Origin: Aulosira sp. FACHB-615
Lineage (GTDB): Bacteria > Cyanobacteriota > Cyanobacteriia > Cyanobacteriales > Nostocaceae
Reading direction: 5' to 3'
Assembly: GCF_014698045.1 (NCBI RefSeq)
Contig: NZ_JACJSE010000012.1
Span: forward strand, 132,098 to 196,097
DNA length: 64,000 nucleotides
Positions 47,342 through 56,475 of this stretch are shown one piece after another. A program made the position numbers and the translations under genes. Below the pieces are notes generated by a model, which saw only the letters and a program-made list of their open reading frames with translations, searched no databases and was not told the origin of the DNA. How positions within the stretch are numbered: the stretch's first letter is position 1; every line of letters begins with the position of its first letter.

Positions 47342-47600
47342 TGCGGGGACTGGAAAGGCAGTCTGTATTTAGTTTTCAAGGTGCGGTTTCGCGGATGGGT
47401 TGATTTTAACATGGGGAAATATCAGTTGAGTTAACTAAAATGGCTGAAACCTAGACTGGGTAAGGTGCGCGGATGATTTTTATGAATTTTTTCTGCAAAA
47501 GCTTGCACTTCAAGGAATCTAGCTATTTTGTCAAAAGGGAGATTTTGTACACCTACCCATCCGCGCATCGAGAAGAATTTTATCCCTACTTATCCTCTCT
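47342..47600 (-). promoter_or_regulatory. CRISPR leader region
   Basis: Non-coding DNA next to the leader-proximal repeat. On the minus strand it contains ATCCGCGCACCTT and GCACCTTGAAAAC elements, which recur in cyanobacterial leaders. CGCGGATGGG at 47390-47399 has an exact reverse complement at 47557-47566, with a third related CGCGGATG at 47468-47475. These could be integration or transcription signals. The promoter itself was not identified. Confidence 0.6.
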
Positions 47601-47712
47601 GCGACTCTGCGCCTCTGCGTGAGAAAATTTGAGGCTAAGTATAGGGGTGTAGGAGTTTTTCACTTACACCCTCATACCCTAACTCATTTCATCTCACAAG
47701 TTCTGATGATAA

Positions 47713-49197
47713 TTAATTCTTGGCTTGTGATGGTGAACCAGGAATTGTCACATCGATGGTTGTGACTTGTCTGGCTAAACCTGTTAATGGTGGTTTAATT
47801 GCGGTTTGATTTCCCACAACTAAGGTTATCAGGTTTTCTGGTTTGAGATATTGCTTGGCTACCCGTTGCACATCGGCGGCGGTAGTGGCGGCGACGGCTT
47901 TTTGATAACGGAATAAAAAGTCTGATGGGTAGCCATAATATTCATACCGCATCAGCCGTGATAAGGTTTGACCGGGGTCTTGAAAGTTAAACACGAAAGA
48001 ATTGAGAGTTGATTCTTTAGCAAAAGCCAGTTCTTGGGCTGTTACTGGTTGTGCTTGAATACGTTTAATTTCGGTTTGTAAGGATTTCACAAACTGGACG
48101 GTAGCCTCAGAACGGGTTTGTCCACCAGCCAAGAAAATACCGGGATAATCAAACCGGGGACTCCAGTAACCATATACAGAGTAAGCTAAACCTTGGCGCG
48201 ATCGCACTTCGTTAAATAAGCGTCCACCAAAACCATTTAACACCCCGTTCAAAACATCCAATGCGGCATAGTCGGGGCTGTCGAATTGTCCGCCTAAATG
48301 CCCTAACAGTACACTACTTTGAGTCAACTGGGGCTGATTAACAAAAAATACTCCGCCTTTGTTGGCTGGGGAAACTTCTGGTAACTGGGGTTTAGTGATT
48401 TTGGGGTTACGTTGCCAATCACCTAATTTAGCTTGAATGAGCGATCGCATTTTTTTACTATCAAAATCGCCCACAATCCCCAAAATTATATTATTGGGGT
48501 GAAAGTATTGCTGGTAAAACTGAACTAAATCTTCCCGGCGAATTTTATCCAATGTGGCATATTCCACAGTCCGCGAATATGGACTTTCTTTGCCATAAAC
48601 CAATTTTCTAAATTCTCGGCTGGCAATACTATTAGGATCATCATTGCGGCGGGCAATTCCCCCTTTAGTTTGGTTCTTGGCTAAATCCAGTTTATCTTGG
48701 GCAAATACTGGTTCCCGCAGTACTTGGGCAAATAAACCAAACACAGTGTCCACATCTTCAGTTAGCGCCTCAAAACTTGCACTCCCCGAACCCTCACCAA
48801 TACTTGTTTCTACCGATGCAGCCCGTTGTTCTAAGATTTCATTGAGTTCATCGGGTGAATGCTGCTTAGTTCCCCCAGTCCGCATGACTGCACCTGTTAA
48901 ACCAGCTAACCCAACTTTATCACCTGGTTCCCAACGGCTACCAGTCCGCACCAAAGCCGAACCACTCACTAACGGCAGTTCATGATCTTCTACTAAATAC
49001 ACAACTAAGCCATTTTGTAAAGCAAAGCGTTCATATTTGGGTAATTTGACCGCAGGTAAAGCTGGTAATTTTAACTCTGTGTAATGTTTGGCTGTTGTTG
49101 TCGCTGCTAAAGAAAAGTCAAAAGTCAAAAGTAAAAAGGCAAAGGCAAACATGACAACATAAATCAACCTTTTACCATGCAATAGTTTGAATTTCAT
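47713..49197 (-). CDS. M16 peptidase-like protein lacking the HxxEH motif (non-catalytic partner)
   Basis: About 494 residues from the ATG at 49197, where AAGAGG lies close upstream; the start at 49236 adds 13 basic residues. The signal peptide/membrane segment ends near LAATT. The fold is clearly M16 (LVGSALVRTGSRWEPGDKVGLAGLTGAVMRTGG, FYQQYFHPNNIILGIVGDF, PEYY-type C-terminal half). At the place of HxxEH it has GLTGAVM, so zinc binding is lost. It follows the active M16 gene on the same strand. This mirrors the alpha/beta pairing of mitochondrial processing peptidase and similar bacterial pairs. Probably a periplasmic heterodimer partner. Confidence 0.88.
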   Translation of the reverse strand: MKFKLLHGKRLIYVVMFAFAFLLLTFDFSLAATTTAKHYTELKLPALPAVKLPKYERFALQNGLVVYLVEDHELPLVSGSALVRTGSRWEPGDKVGLAGLTGAVMRTGGTKQHSPDELNEILEQRAASVETSIGEGSGSASFEALTEDVDTVFGLFAQVLREPVFAQDKLDLAKNQTKGGIARRNDDPNSIASREFRKLVYGKESPYSRTVEYATLDKIRREDLVQFYQQYFHPNNIILGIVGDFDSKKMRSLIQAKLGDWQRNPKITKPQLPEVSPANKGGVFFVNQPQLTQSSVLLGHLGGQFDSPDYAALDVLNGVLNGFGGRLFNEVRSRQGLAYSVYGYWSPRFDYPGIFLAGGQTRSEATVQFVKSLQTEIKRIQAQPVTAQELAFAKESTLNSFVFNFQDPGQTLSRLMRYEYYGYPSDFLFRYQKAVAATTAADVQRVAKQYLKPENLITLVVGNQTAIKPPLTGLARQVTTIDVTIPGSPSQAKN

Positions 49198-49308
49198 CGA
49201 CCTCTTACCCTTCACCTGATGTTTATATCTGTGCATATTTCTTCTCTCCCTTCGCGCCCTACCCTTCGGGAAGCCACTTCGTGTCTATGCGTTCTTTGCG
49301 GTTCGTTT
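49198..49308 (+). repeat. Dispersed CCTTTGCGG-type repeat between two peptidase genes
   Basis: The gap holds TTCGCGCCCTACCCTTCGGG and CGTGTCTATGCGTTCTTTGCGGTTCG. These are members of the families also seen near 7.42, 9.56, 15.89, 26.59 and 60.53 kb. Confidence 0.5.
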
Positions 49309-50940
49309 TCATCCTTGTTTCGACAACAACTTACCAATAGTGCGATTTTCGGGGGTAAACGCTGCTTTGGCGACTCGTTGAATATCCGCCGGAGTTACCG
49401 CCGCAATTTCATCCAATTGCTTGAACAAGTTTTGCCAATCACCGGTTTTTACTTCATATTCCAACAACAACTGCGCCATCCCTGTATTAGAATCAAGGCT
49501 GCGGAGTAAATCGGCTCTGGCTTGAGTTTTCACACGCTGTAATTCGATGGCTGTGACTGGTTGAGTTTTTAAGTTATCAATTTCTTGACGTAAACCCGTG
49601 GCTAACTCATCCACAGTGTGACCGGGAGCCGTCAGGGCATAAAATAACAGCAAATTGGGATATTTATCGCCAGGAAAACCGCTATAACCTTGGGCTGTCA
49701 GGGCGAGTTGTTGTTTTTCCACCAAAGATTTATACAATCTGGAAGTGCGCCCTTCACTCAACAGTCGGCTGATAATTTCATACACAGCGTTATCGGGATG
49801 GGTAACTGCCGGACGGTGATAACCTTCTAAATACCAAGGTTGGGAAGGTAATTCTAAAGTGACTTGACGTGTTTCGGTTTGCTTGGGTTCTACCGGAATT
49901 TCTGATTTGGGTTTGGGTTTGCTAGGAAAACGCCCAAAGTAAATTTGTGCGAGTCGTTTGACTTCGTTGGGGTTAACATCACCAACAATTGCGATCGCTA
50001 GATTATTTGGTGCATAGTAAGTATCAAAAAACTGCTTTACATCTGTGGGTGTGAGGTTGCGGATATCTTCGTCATAACCAATTACAGGCCGTCTGTAAGG
50101 ATGAACTTTATACGCCGCATCGATGAATTTCTCCACCATCAACCCGATAGGTGAATTTTCCACCCGTAAGCGTCGTTCTTCCAAAATTACATCTTTTTCT
50201 TTATAAAACTCCCGACTGAGTACAGGTTCTAAAAATCGCTCCGACTCCAGAGACATCCAAAGTTCTAATTTATTAGATGGAAAGCTGTAAAAATAACGAG
50301 TGGCTTCGGTGGAAGTATTCGCATTTAAGCCTACACCTCCCGCTTGTTCCACAATTTGCCCCATCTCGTTTTGCTTGACTAGCTTGACGGCTTGGGCTTC
50401 TACTTGCTTAAATTCTGCTTGTAACCGCGTCACATCAGCTTTTTTATTCTCTGCCTTAGCTGTTCTAATTTGGCTATCTAACTGTTCTAGGCGTTCTAAA
50501 AGCGGCTTTTCAGCTTTGTAATCTGTAGTACCAATCCGTTGCGTACCCTTAAAAGCTAAATGTTCTAGAAAGTGCGCCACGCCAGTTTTCCCATCCGGCT
50601 CATCCACACCACCAACATCAGCGTAGGTTAAAAAAGAAACCACAGGCGCTTGATGGCGTTCTAAAACAATGAACTTCATCCCATTGTCCAGTTGAAACTT
50701 AGTCAATTGCTTGACTACCCGATCTAAATAAGGCTGAATCGAGCTTTTCTCTGGTGGTTTGCTGGGTTGGACGGTGCGTGGTGGCGGTGGTGCAGTTTGA
50801 GTTTGCGCCACCGCCATTTCTGGGATTGTTCCCCACGAGAATATCGTTAATGCCAAAAAAGCAATTAACAGACGAGATAATCTGCTCAACACTTGATTTA
50901 CACCATTTACAACTACTTGTCGGCTACTAATCTGATTCAT
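49309..50940 (-). CDS. M16 family zinc metallopeptidase, catalytic
   Basis: About 543 residues from the ATG at 50940; the frame extends to a TTG at 50946. An N-terminal signal or anchor segment (RLLIAFLALTIFSWG) is followed by a Pro-rich linker. The inverted zinc motif HFLEH lies near residues 123-127 in GVAHFLEHLAFKGT. An extra helical insert of about 45 residues follows (LLERLEQLDSQIRTAKAE), as in several cyanobacterial M16 enzymes. Downstream are NANTSTEATRYFYSF and the second M16 domain. Likely a periplasmic or lumen peptidase degrading or processing peptides, working with the motif-less partner encoded next. Confidence 0.9.
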   Translation of the reverse strand: MNQISSRQVVVNGVNQVLSRLSRLLIAFLALTIFSWGTIPEMAVAQTQTAPPPPRTVQPSKPPEKSSIQPYLDRVVKQLTKFQLDNGMKFIVLERHQAPVVSFLTYADVGGVDEPDGKTGVAHFLEHLAFKGTQRIGTTDYKAEKPLLERLEQLDSQIRTAKAENKKADVTRLQAEFKQVEAQAVKLVKQNEMGQIVEQAGGVGLNANTSTEATRYFYSFPSNKLELWMSLESERFLEPVLSREFYKEKDVILEERRLRVENSPIGLMVEKFIDAAYKVHPYRRPVIGYDEDIRNLTPTDVKQFFDTYYAPNNLAIAIVGDVNPNEVKRLAQIYFGRFPSKPKPKSEIPVEPKQTETRQVTLELPSQPWYLEGYHRPAVTHPDNAVYEIISRLLSEGRTSRLYKSLVEKQQLALTAQGYSGFPGDKYPNLLLFYALTAPGHTVDELATGLRQEIDNLKTQPVTAIELQRVKTQARADLLRSLDSNTGMAQLLLEYEVKTGDWQNLFKQLDEIAAVTPADIQRVAKAAFTPENRTIGKLLSKQG

Positions 50941-51217
50941 AAGCAACCATGAATTTTACGAGTAAGATAATCATTTTATTAGTAGCATCCAACATTAGTG
51001 TATGGTGAAGAGCCAGTTAGCTGCTTTGCCAATAACTCAGAATTTTTAGATTGCTCAATTTGGAGAATCCAACTTCTTTTGTAAAGTTTCACTACCTGAG
51101 AAACAGGTCAATATTTGGGCAGGGCGTTAATCTTGTATTAAGCTTTCCGTGCTTTTTGTAATCGATGTTAGACAATAATGCTACCTATCTCGTCCCGGAA
51201 ATCACACCGTAACTGTT

Positions 51218-51832
51218 ATGCGAGTTTTTAATTCTCCCCCACCTTCAGAAGCACAAACACGCAACCGCATTTTACAAGCGGCGCGGCGACTATTTGCCTC
51301 GCAAGGATTTGATGGTACAACTACCCGCGATTTAGCCCAAGCTGCGGGTGTGGCTGAGGGTACGTTATTTCGGCATTTTCCGAATAAAAAAGCCATTTTG
51401 GTGGAAGTGGCGACGGGTGGCTGGGTGGAGATATTAACGGATTTGCTAACAGAATTAAGTGAAATGGGCAGTTATAAGGCTGTAGCCCAGGTGATGCGCC
51501 GGAGGATGTGGAACTTCAAGAAAAATGCTGATTTGATGCGGGTGTGTTTTATGGAAGTGCAGTTTCACCCTGATTTACGCGATCGCATTCAAATCGAAGT
51601 TATTAATAAAATGACAGATGTGGCGGAAGCCTTCTTTCAAACGGCAATGGATAAAGGCATTTATCGCCAAACCGATGCCAAACTTGTTGCTAAAGTATTT
51701 TTAGGCATGTTTGCGATCGCAGGTTTTTCTAATAACACCCTCATGGAACCCGACGCTTCTCCCCAAGAAATGCAGCAGATGGCTGAAGGACTGGCGGATA
51801 TTTTTCTCAATGGCGTATTGGTGAAGGAGTAA
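51218..51832 (+). CDS. TetR-family transcriptional regulator
   Basis: A 204-residue protein. The N-terminal helix-turn-helix is at about 14-60: RILQAARRLFASQGFDGTTTRDLAQAAGVAEGTLFRHFPNKKAIL, a standard TetR DNA-binding domain with the GTLFRHF recognition helix. The C-terminal ligand-binding part is all-helical. It is divergent from the M16 pair upstream (270-bp gap). Regulation of the pair or of itself is possible but untested. The effector is unknown. Confidence 0.9.
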   Translation: MRVFNSPPPSEAQTRNRILQAARRLFASQGFDGTTTRDLAQAAGVAEGTLFRHFPNKKAILVEVATGGWVEILTDLLTELSEMGSYKAVAQVMRRRMWNFKKNADLMRVCFMEVQFHPDLRDRIQIEVINKMTDVAEAFFQTAMDKGIYRQTDAKLVAKVFLGMFAIAGFSNNTLMEPDASPQEMQQMAEGLADIFLNGVLVKE

Positions 51833-51845
51833 GAGGCGGAGATGG

Positions 51846-51880
51846 GGGAGACAAGGGAGACAAGGGAGACAAGGGAGACA
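51846..51880 (+). repeat. Tandem GGGAGACAA repeat
   Basis: Four units of 9 bp between the TetR gene stop and the convergent DUF4332 gene; heptamer/nonamer tandem repeats of this type are common in Nostoc genomes. Confidence 0.8.
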
Positions 51881-51887
51881 TATTTAT

Positions 51888-52340
51888 TCAGGACTCAGCA
51901 CTCAGAACTCCCTTAGCTTGTTGACTCCATTGCTGAACTAACTCAACTGATGGACACAAGTCTCGTCGTTGCAAGGTGGCTACTTGCAAACGCATAATTT
52001 GTCTGTGTAATCTATGGCTGGGTGTTTGGGCTAATTGGGCGACAGAACCGATTCCTGCATGAAGCAATAAGCCACAATATTGTGTGCCAACACTGGGAAT
52101 GCGCGATAAATCAGCTAGTGCTACCCATTTATTGACATACTGAAGATGAACTTGTAATTTACTAGCTAACGCTAATTTAGCTTCTAGAGTTTTACCTTGG
52201 TTAAATAAGCTGCGTGTAGTTTTAATACCGCAAACTTGTAGTTGCGATCGCTCTTCTTGACTTAATCCCGGTAATTGTTCAATCGGCCAGTCACCAGATT
52301 GAAAGAAACTTCGGCTTTTATCTTGAGGTTTAGCAGACAT
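51888..52340 (-). CDS. DUF4332 helix-hairpin-helix-like protein
   Basis: 150 residues from the ATG at 52340; the frame extends to a TTG at 52349. Two repeated helix-hairpin-helix-like segments are visible: LPGLSQEERSQLQVCGIKTTRSLF and LSRIPSVGTQYCGLLLHAGIGSVAQLAQ. This matches the DUF4332 family, which is related to the DNA-binding HhH fold of DNA polymerase X/RadC-like proteins. It is soluble and basic. Function unproven; nucleic-acid binding is likely. Confidence 0.78.
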   Translation of the reverse strand: MSAKPQDKSRSFFQSGDWPIEQLPGLSQEERSQLQVCGIKTTRSLFNQGKTLEAKLALASKLQVHLQYVNKWVALADLSRIPSVGTQYCGLLLHAGIGSVAQLAQTPSHRLHRQIMRLQVATLQRRDLCPSVELVQQWSQQAKGVLSAES

Positions 52341-52349
52341 TTTGGACAA

Positions 52350-52707
52350 TCAGATATGGGTAGTTGGGATTTGGGAAAAAATTTCCCTTTGTGGAGATTA
52401 ATTCACTAAAATCTTAGCTTTGCTGATTAAGGGGATGAATTTTGTTTCGCGCCTTTGCGCGAAAAATCTGTCTTTCATTTTGCTTCGACATCTTAATTCA
52501 TACCGCATTTATGCAATGCCAAATCTTGATACAAAGACAAGTTAAGAGAATATTAGGTTGGGTGTAGTGATAGCGTAACCCAACAAAGTATGCGTGAATG
52601 TTGGGTTCCGTTCCTCCACCCAACCTACAACTCGACTACACCTTAAGCTGACATAATAGACATCTCCAAATTCCCACAGCCCATACACCCTTACACCCCT
52701 GATATTT
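52350..52707. other. Intergenic region with hairpin repeats
   Basis: 358 bp. Contains the perfect hairpin TTTCGCGC-CTTT-GCGCGAAA (52445-52464) and a 74-bp MITE-like palindrome (52554-52627). No gene seen. Confidence 0.6.
52554..52627. repeat. MITE-like palindromic element
   Basis: TAGGTTGGGTG (52554-52564) pairs exactly with 52617-52627. Internal GTAACCCAAC and GTTGGGTT parts are also complementary. Typical cyanobacterial hairpin repeat. Confidence 0.7.
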
Positions 52708-53289
52708 TCACTTCTTGCCTAAATTCCGCTTCATTTCTTCTAATTCGTCTTCTGTTTCCCAACGGCGGAATTTTTCTTCTAAGTCATCAACAGTTCTGGA
52801 AGTATTTGTAGAAGAATTCCACCAACCGTTAGTGTCTATACGTTGTTGTTGGGCTTGGGATTTAGCGCGTGCTGTTTGGGCTTCTGCGGCTTTTGCTTGT
52901 ACTTCCTGTCTTCGGACTTGAATTTTGCGTAATAATTCTTGAGATTGATTCAGGCGTTCTTTCAGCCCTTGCATGTGTCCCCATTTTTGGTTTCCTTCTC
53001 GCAGTAAGGCGGCTTCTCGTTCTTGGGCGGCGGCGGCTAAATCTTGTCTACCCGCATCTTTGGCTTTTTGTACGCGGATGTGCCAACGCTGAATTTCTTG
53101 GGCGGTGGAAAGAATGTCGTCTTGCGATCGCTTTTCTTGGACTTGTAAATCTGCTATTAGCTTTAAAGTATCATCTTCTTGCTGACGTAGTTGCTCTAAC
53201 AGGGCATCTAACTCCAAATGTGGATTATTACGCAAGAATTCTTCTAAACGGTTTTCTAAAAACCGACTCAAATCATCAAATAAGCCCAC
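52708..53289 (-). CDS. TIGR04376-type cyanobacterial coiled-coil protein
   Basis: 193 residues from a GTG start at 53289, preceded by GGAG. The opening MGLFDDLSRFLENRLEEFLR and the following IADLQVQEKRSQDDIL and WHIRVQKAKDAGRQDLA segments fit a family I know as TIGR04376, restricted to cyanobacteria. Long heptad-rich helices cover residues 25-145. A PspA/Vipp1-like spacing (AAQEREAALL) is visible but there is no PspA signature. Soluble; function unknown. Confidence 0.8.
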   Translation of the reverse strand: MGLFDDLSRFLENRLEEFLRNNPHLELDALLEQLRQQEDDTLKLIADLQVQEKRSQDDILSTAQEIQRWHIRVQKAKDAGRQDLAAAAQEREAALLREGNQKWGHMQGLKERLNQSQELLRKIQVRRQEVQAKAAEAQTARAKSQAQQQRIDTNGWWNSSTNTSRTVDDLEEKFRRWETEDELEEMKRNLGKK

Positions 53290-53501
53290 TGCCAGAACTC
53301 CAGGGTTGGGTGTGTGAGTATTTTTATTTTATCATCCTGATAGAAAGACCACAGATAGAGTCTTAAGGGGACTAAGTACATTCATACCACTTTGCCCTAA
53401 ATATATTAGGAGACGTATCCCAGCGATCGCTTCACCTCACCTTACTCAACTACAATATATATAGACTTTGTTGCGAATTGTATAGTTAGGGATTGGCTGT
53501 C

Positions 53502-54521
53502 ATGGCTCCCGCCGTTTTAATTCAAAATCTGCAAAAGCGTTACGGTACCGTTGAAGCCGTCAAAGACGTTTCTTTTGAGGTAGAACCAGGAGAAATCTTT
53601 GGTTTGCTTGGCCCCAACGGTGCAGGTAAAACTACAACTCTGCGTGCTTTGTGTACCCTCACAACTCCTGATGCAGGCAAAATCGAAGTATCGGGTGTGT
53701 CTGTGCTGGATAACCCCAGAGTAGCTAGACAAAAACTCGGTTATGTAGCGCAGGAAGTCGCTATTGATAAAGTTCTAACTGGAAAAGAACTGCTGCAATT
53801 GCAAGCGGCGCTTTATCACCTCCCTGGCGTGGTAGCAAAACAGCGAATTCAAACAGTTTTAGATTTACTGAGTTTGCAAGAATACGCCGATAAAAAGACA
53901 GGGACTTATTCTGGTGGTTTACGTAAACGGCTAGATTTAGCTGCTGGGCTGCTTCATGCGCCGGATGTCTTGGTTTTAGATGAACCTACAGTTGGATTGG
54001 ACATCGAAAGCCGATTTGTTGTCTGGGAGTTTTTACGGAAGTTACGAGCATCAGGCACTACAGTTTTAATTACCAGCCATTATTTAGAAGAGATTGACGC
54101 ATTAGCCGATCGCGTCGCTATTATTGACCGTGGGATTGTTATTGCCACAGGTACACCCTCACAATTAAAGGATAGGGTAGGAGGCGATCGCATTACCCTA
54201 CGCATCCGGGAATTTTCACCCCTGGAAGAAGCCGAAAAAGCCAAAAACCTCTTACAAGCTTTGTCTTTTGTCCAAGAAATCATCATCAACAGCGCCCAAG
54301 GTAATTCCCTTAACTTGGTAGTCACACCCCAAAGTGATGCCTTAATTACCATCCAACAAACCCTAAATCATGCCAGCTTACCAATTTTCGGCATCGCCCA
54401 ATCACGCCCCAGTCTAGATGATGTCTACCTCGCCGCCACTGGACGCACCTTAATGGATGCAGAACTAGCCGCCATTGCTAACCGTGATCCGAAAGCCGAA
54501 AAGAAGCAAAATATGAGATAG
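53502..54521 (+). CDS. ABC exporter ATP-binding protein (DrrA/NatA type)
   Basis: 339 residues from the ATG at 53502; the frame also opens at a TTG nine bases earlier. Walker A GPNGAGKTT, Q-loop YVAQEV, signature YSGGLRKRLDLA, Walker B VLVLDEPTVGLD and switch His (ITSHYLEEID) are all intact. The C-terminal about 80 residues are the extension of DrrA-like ATPases. The partner permease lies 446 bp downstream, beyond three tandem repeats. Substrate unknown; family members export antibiotics, lipids or polysaccharides. Confidence 0.93.
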   Translation: MAPAVLIQNLQKRYGTVEAVKDVSFEVEPGEIFGLLGPNGAGKTTTLRALCTLTTPDAGKIEVSGVSVLDNPRVARQKLGYVAQEVAIDKVLTGKELLQLQAALYHLPGVVAKQRIQTVLDLLSLQEYADKKTGTYSGGLRKRLDLAAGLLHAPDVLVLDEPTVGLDIESRFVVWEFLRKLRASGTTVLITSHYLEEIDALADRVAIIDRGIVIATGTPSQLKDRVGGDRITLRIREFSPLEEAEKAKNLLQALSFVQEIIINSAQGNSLNLVVTPQSDALITIQQTLNHASLPIFGIAQSRPSLDDVYLAATGRTLMDAELAAIANRDPKAEKKQNMR

Positions 54522-54572
54522 AGGGAATGGGGAATAGGGAGTAGGGAGTGGGAAAAACATACTCCTTATTCC

Positions 54573-54944
54573 CTACTCCCTACTAGGTATAGTGTAGGTT
54601 TTTCATAAAGGAATGAGTAATGACTGTAAAATCAACGCCAGAATCTTCCTTTCCTTCACCCTTACACCCCTACACCCTTTACCTACTCCCCACTCACTAC
54701 TCCCTACTAGGTATAGTGTAGGTTTTTCATAAAGGAATGAGTAATGACTGTAAAATCAACGCCAGAATCTTCCTTTCCTCCACCCTTACACCCCTACACC
54801 CTTTACCTACTCCCCACTCACTACTCCCTACTAGGTATAGTGTAGGTTTTTCATAAAGGAATGAGTAATGACTGTAAAATCAACGCCAGAATCTTCCTTT
54901 CCTCCACCCTTACACCCCTACACCCTTAACCTACTCCCCACTCG
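54573..54944 (+). repeat. Three tandem 124-bp repeats carrying RBS-ATG modules
   Basis: Units begin at 54573, 54697 and 54821; the partial start of a fourth ends at about 54954. They are near identical (a few substitutions such as CTTTCC/CTTTCC-TCC). Each holds TTTTTCATAAAGGAATGAG, then ATGACTGTAAAATCAACG, then CACCCTTACACCCCTAC and CTACTCCCCACTC tracts. The AAAGGA-ATG looks like a duplicated translation start; the short frames (about 33-39 codons) end inside or just after each unit. Confidence 0.93.
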
Positions 54945-54967
54945 CTACTCCCTACTCCCTAATTGTT

Positions 54968-55846
54968 ATGAGTGTAACCCCTAAATCTGATGTAAATTGG
55001 CAGCAACTAGCTTCACCTGCGGATGCTGCACCTAATTTTTTTGGTGAATTAGTCCAAGAGACACTGGCTTTAACTCGTCGCTTGTTTATTCAATTACAAC
55101 GCCGTCCCTCCACATTATTGGCGGGAATTATTCAGCCTGTGATGTGGTTGGTGTTATTCGGCGCTTTATTCCAAAATGCACCGAAGGGTTTATTTGGTAG
55201 TACGACAAATTACGGTCAATTTTTGGCAGCAGGTGTAATTGTTTTTACAGCTTTTGCCGGGGCTTTGAATGCCGGATTACCTGTGATGTTTGACCGCGAA
55301 TTTGGCTTTTTGAATCGTTTATTAGTCGCGCCTCTAGCATCACGCTTTTCCATTGTCTTTGCTTCCGCCATCTTTATTATTAGCCAAAGCTTACTGCAAG
55401 CAGCCGTAATTGTCGGTGCAGCAGCCTTTTTAGGTGCGGGGATACCAGATGCCGCAGGCTTGGGTGCGATCGCTCTCATCGTCTTCCTCTTAGCTTTGGG
55501 CGTAACTGCGATTTCCCTTGGTTTGGCTTTTGCCCTACCCGGACATATTGAATTAATTGCTGTAATATTCGTTACTAACCTGCCTTTATTATTTGCCAGC
55601 ACCGCTTTAGCACCCTTATCTTTCATGCCCCAGTGGTTACAAGTTGTCGCCACTCTCAACCCTCTCAGCTACGCTATTGAACCTATCCGTTATCTTTATT
55701 TGCATCAACACTGGGGATTGAGTAGCGTTGTGATGCAAGCACCTTGGGGTGATATTACCTTTGGCAGTGCTTTGTTAATTTTGTTGGGCTTTGCTGTTGT
55801 GGCTTTACTCAGCATTCAACCCCAACTACGCAAAACTCTTGCTTAA
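54968..55846 (+). CDS. ABC-2 type permease
   Basis: A 292-residue protein with six hydrophobic helices in the ABC-2 arrangement (LAGIIQPVMWLVLFGALF, FLAAGVIVFTAFAGALNAGLPVMFDREFGFLNRLLVAPL, and so on). FDREFGFLNRLLVAPL is the conserved cytoplasmic loop of the DrrB/NodJ family. It forms an exporter with the ATPase encoded upstream. The N-terminal 45 residues are cytoplasmic. The tandem repeats before the ATG at 54968 leave its RBS unclear (no GGAGG in the 15 nt upstream), so translation may be weak or depend on an upstream start. Confidence 0.9.
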   Translation: MSVTPKSDVNWQQLASPADAAPNFFGELVQETLALTRRLFIQLQRRPSTLLAGIIQPVMWLVLFGALFQNAPKGLFGSTTNYGQFLAAGVIVFTAFAGALNAGLPVMFDREFGFLNRLLVAPLASRFSIVFASAIFIISQSLLQAAVIVGAAAFLGAGIPDAAGLGAIALIVFLLALGVTAISLGLAFALPGHIELIAVIFVTNLPLLFASTALAPLSFMPQWLQVVATLNPLSYAIEPIRYLYLHQHWGLSSVVMQAPWGDITFGSALLILLGFAVVALLSIQPQLRKTLA

Positions 55847-55886
55847 GATAAAAGCATGGTGTCGTTGGAGCGTATTGGAGAATCTC

Positions 55887-56297
55887 ATGCAAAAATCATT
55901 TTTATCAGTTAAAAGCTTCTGTGTTGCTACATTAGCAGGAATTGGCTTTGCCTCTTTCCTCGCCGCCCAACCGAGTTTGGCGCAGCTAAACACAATCGAT
56001 GCCTATCCTGGCGATAATTCTCAAGATAATACCAACCCCTTTTCGCCTAATTCCGGTAATTTAAATCCCCTTGATTTAATTCACCGCGCTCAATTTGGTA
56101 GTTTGAACTGGAACGCTGAACAAAAAAACGATGAATTAAACTCAGCAGTAGCTGAATTAAACAGAAAGCGGGCTGTACTCAAACAAAATGCCAATCAACC
56201 CGTAAATAACACTGCTGGACAAGCAGTTCCTGGTTTACCCGCCATCACATCTCCTAGTGTGGTTTCTCCCGTGCAGATTGTTCCACCCCAAAACTGA
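55887..56297 (+). CDS. Small exported hypothetical protein
   Basis: 136 residues from the ATG at 55887, six nt after GGAG; an earlier frame start at 55791 lies inside the permease gene. The signal peptide is residues about 1-32 (KSFLSVKSFCVATLAGIGFAS..., ending PSLAQ). The mature part is Asn/Gln/Pro-rich with a helical ELNSAVAELNRKRAVLKQ segment. No cysteines in the mature part. I do not recognise a family. It sits 40 bp after the permease gene and could be in its operon. Confidence 0.65.
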   Translation: MQKSFLSVKSFCVATLAGIGFASFLAAQPSLAQLNTIDAYPGDNSQDNTNPFSPNSGNLNPLDLIHRAQFGSLNWNAEQKNDELNSAVAELNRKRAVLKQNANQPVNNTAGQAVPGLPAITSPSVVSPVQIVPPQN

Positions 56298-56475
56298 ATC
56301 TAATTCAAAAACCGCACCGTGTCTGTAAACCTGATGGGATTTCCAGAAATCATCAATTATCCATCTTGTGGGGTGAACATCTTCCTTGGATATTCATCCC
56401 ATAAGAACAGGATATTTTTATCTGGAAGTCCCAAACAGGCAATCAAGCTCAAAGCTAAAATTCAATTCACAAAAA

